Assembly (NCBI GenBank): GCA_034769895.1
Contig: CM068367.1
Span: 125,153,927-125,217,926 of the forward strand
Length of the DNA: 64,000 bases
DNA from: Magicicada septendecula
Taxonomy: Eukaryota; Arthropoda; Insecta; Hemiptera; Cicadidae
Direction of reading: 5' to 3'
The notes under the pieces were generated by a model. The model saw only the letters and a program-made list of their open reading frames with translations. It had not been told where the DNA came from and searched no databases. Below, in pieces: positions 62,721-64,000 of the stretch (its first letter is position 1; each line of letters starts with the position of its first letter). A program made the position numbers and the translations under genes.

Positions 62721-62989
62721 TCTCACATCCATATGACACGAACAGTTTATCCATTTATTCAAACAGTTTATACTGTTGAAAACAAATTTAAAGTAAGTCT
62801 TGAAACATCTTGTGCATATGTAAGTGTTTGGAAAGTTGATAATTTATATCTTAGCTCATTGCCTTATTTTGTCAAAACTTTTAAATTTAGTCTCTTTTTA
62901 AATTTTCAGAAATGTGTATAATGGAGTAATTTAAAATACATTGCTTTAATTTCAAAGTGGTACATTACAGTAATTACTATAAAATAATA

Positions 62990-63607
62990 CACTAAAAACT
63001 CGTTTATCCGAATTTGATGGGACCACGCCCGTTTCGGATAAATGAAATTTCGGATAAACCGAAACTTCTATTTAAATAATAATACATATGTAAGTACAGT
63101 AAATTTATTTAATAATAATAATTTAATAGTTACTTACAGTGAATATGACACAATAAACTATAAAACGGCACCGCACTGTAAATTATACTTTCTACAGTAC
63201 TGGAACAGTCCTATTGCTTGTTTGTACAGTAATCAATCATAGTTTTTTGCCTAAGCTTTGAAGCACATCGCTGGCTGACGGATTTCGAACTTGTTTCATT
63301 AGAAGTTCTGCAGGGGAAGTTTCAATGTTTACATTTATGTTTATGTTACTTTATGTTTACAATATATAAACCTAATACTTTATGTTCGAAAATCCGAACA
63401 AATCAATAATTCAGAGTACCCCTTATCCCAGTTAGTTCTGATTAATGACTTTCTACTTTATATCACGTGGAATTGCTTGTCTAAGCTATTAAGTATGGAT
63501 TATAGCGACAGGAAAATGCTTTTGTGTATTTTTAAAATTTACTAAAAATTGTTTCGGATAAACTATATTTTTGGAAAAACGCGATTCGGATAAACAAGCT
63601 TTTAGTG
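62990..63607. mobile_element. 618 bp TA-flanked MITE in STAT intron 4
   Basis: Left end CACTAAAAACTCGTTTATCC and right end (complement) CACTAAAAGCTTGTTTATCC, flanked by TA (62988-62989, 63608-63609). TTTCGGATAAA words repeat in both subterminal regions. No transposase. Termini fit a Tc1/mariner-pogo type MITE. Confidence 0.8.
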
Positions 63608-63609
63608 TA

Positions 63610-64000
63610 ATAAAAAACAATTGTAAACAAGCTAATGTGTTTCAGTTTATATATTTTACAGACACAATAGACAAAAGTACCATATTTTCACACATAGAAA
63701 TTCCTTATAATTTTCTGAATTTACTGTCAAGTGTCATGTTCAGTGGAAAAAAGAAGCAAATCAGCCAGCAAATCTATAAGGTCCAGGCAAACAAAATCTA
63801 ATTTATTTATGCTACAGCTTTTACATCAGTAAAAATTTGCTGGTAAAATGGTATTTTCTGGTTTGTGAAATTAATGTTTTATGTATGTTAATTTTCTTTG
63901 TAACATTTAATAAATTATAAACTTGTCCAAATCTAATGGCTAGTAACCATTTTATGAAAATTTATATATTAATTTTTGAGAGCCATAATATTTGCATGTA
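63610..64000 (+). other. STAT intron 4, continuing past the window
   Basis: AT-rich, no exon recognised. Confidence 0.5.

Overview
This is nuclear DNA from an arthropod, almost certainly an insect with a large, repeat-rich genome. It is AT-rich with long introns. The only host gene I can support is the 5' part of a STAT transcription factor, as four spliced coding exons on the + strand between 54979 and 61059. Most of the rest is transposable elements of several classes, nested microsatellites and decayed non-coding sequence. There is no bacterial, phage or CRISPR content and no tRNA or rRNA gene that I can see. The sequence does not fix the species.

Region by region. 1-12573 holds a possible LTR/promoter-like segment, Penelope-like element (PLE) remnants (a terminal fragment near 590, a GIY-YIG fragment at 2375-3335, an inverted dimer at 6584-7210), a tRNA-derived SINE candidate and a Helentron-like repeat (8990-10786) built on a ~160 bp tandem array. 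12576-14674 is a Tigger/pogo DNA transposon with TIRs, a TA duplication and a broken DDE transposase. 15570-30663 is a Ty3/gypsy retrotransposon (element A: 179 bp LTRs, TCTAT duplication, tRNA-Leu-type primer site). It was split by a second Ty3/gypsy element (element B, 18441-29047) with 2377 bp LTRs and an AAAC duplication. Removing B and one duplication restores A's reading frame across the junction, and LTR divergence agrees with the nesting order (A about 2%, B about 0.8%).

30669-47467 holds a Tigger C-terminal remnant, a 449 bp TA-flanked MITE, a PLE (39852-41321) bounded by 153 bp inverted repeats, a mariner tail and a second, interrupted Helentron-like copy in inverse orientation. 47470-49081 is a Tigger element carrying a piggyBac-type insertion at TTAA; its excision also restores a frame. 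49724-53400 holds a minimal PLE end with 80 bp inverted arms, a second SINE copy, a decayed mariner and a further GIY-YIG PLE fragment.

54979 to the end is STAT. Its introns hold two antisense LINE fragments, a long TG microsatellite, a MITE and one half of an unclassified repeat pair. The STAT exons give the protein N-terminal interaction domain and the start of the coiled coil; the remaining exons lie beyond the window. The most unusual observations are a recurrent GATG-stem-GAAA module (hammerhead-ribozyme-like) at PLE ends, the duplicated Helentron head-plus-array, and element B's excess of amber-only stops for the age of its LTRs.
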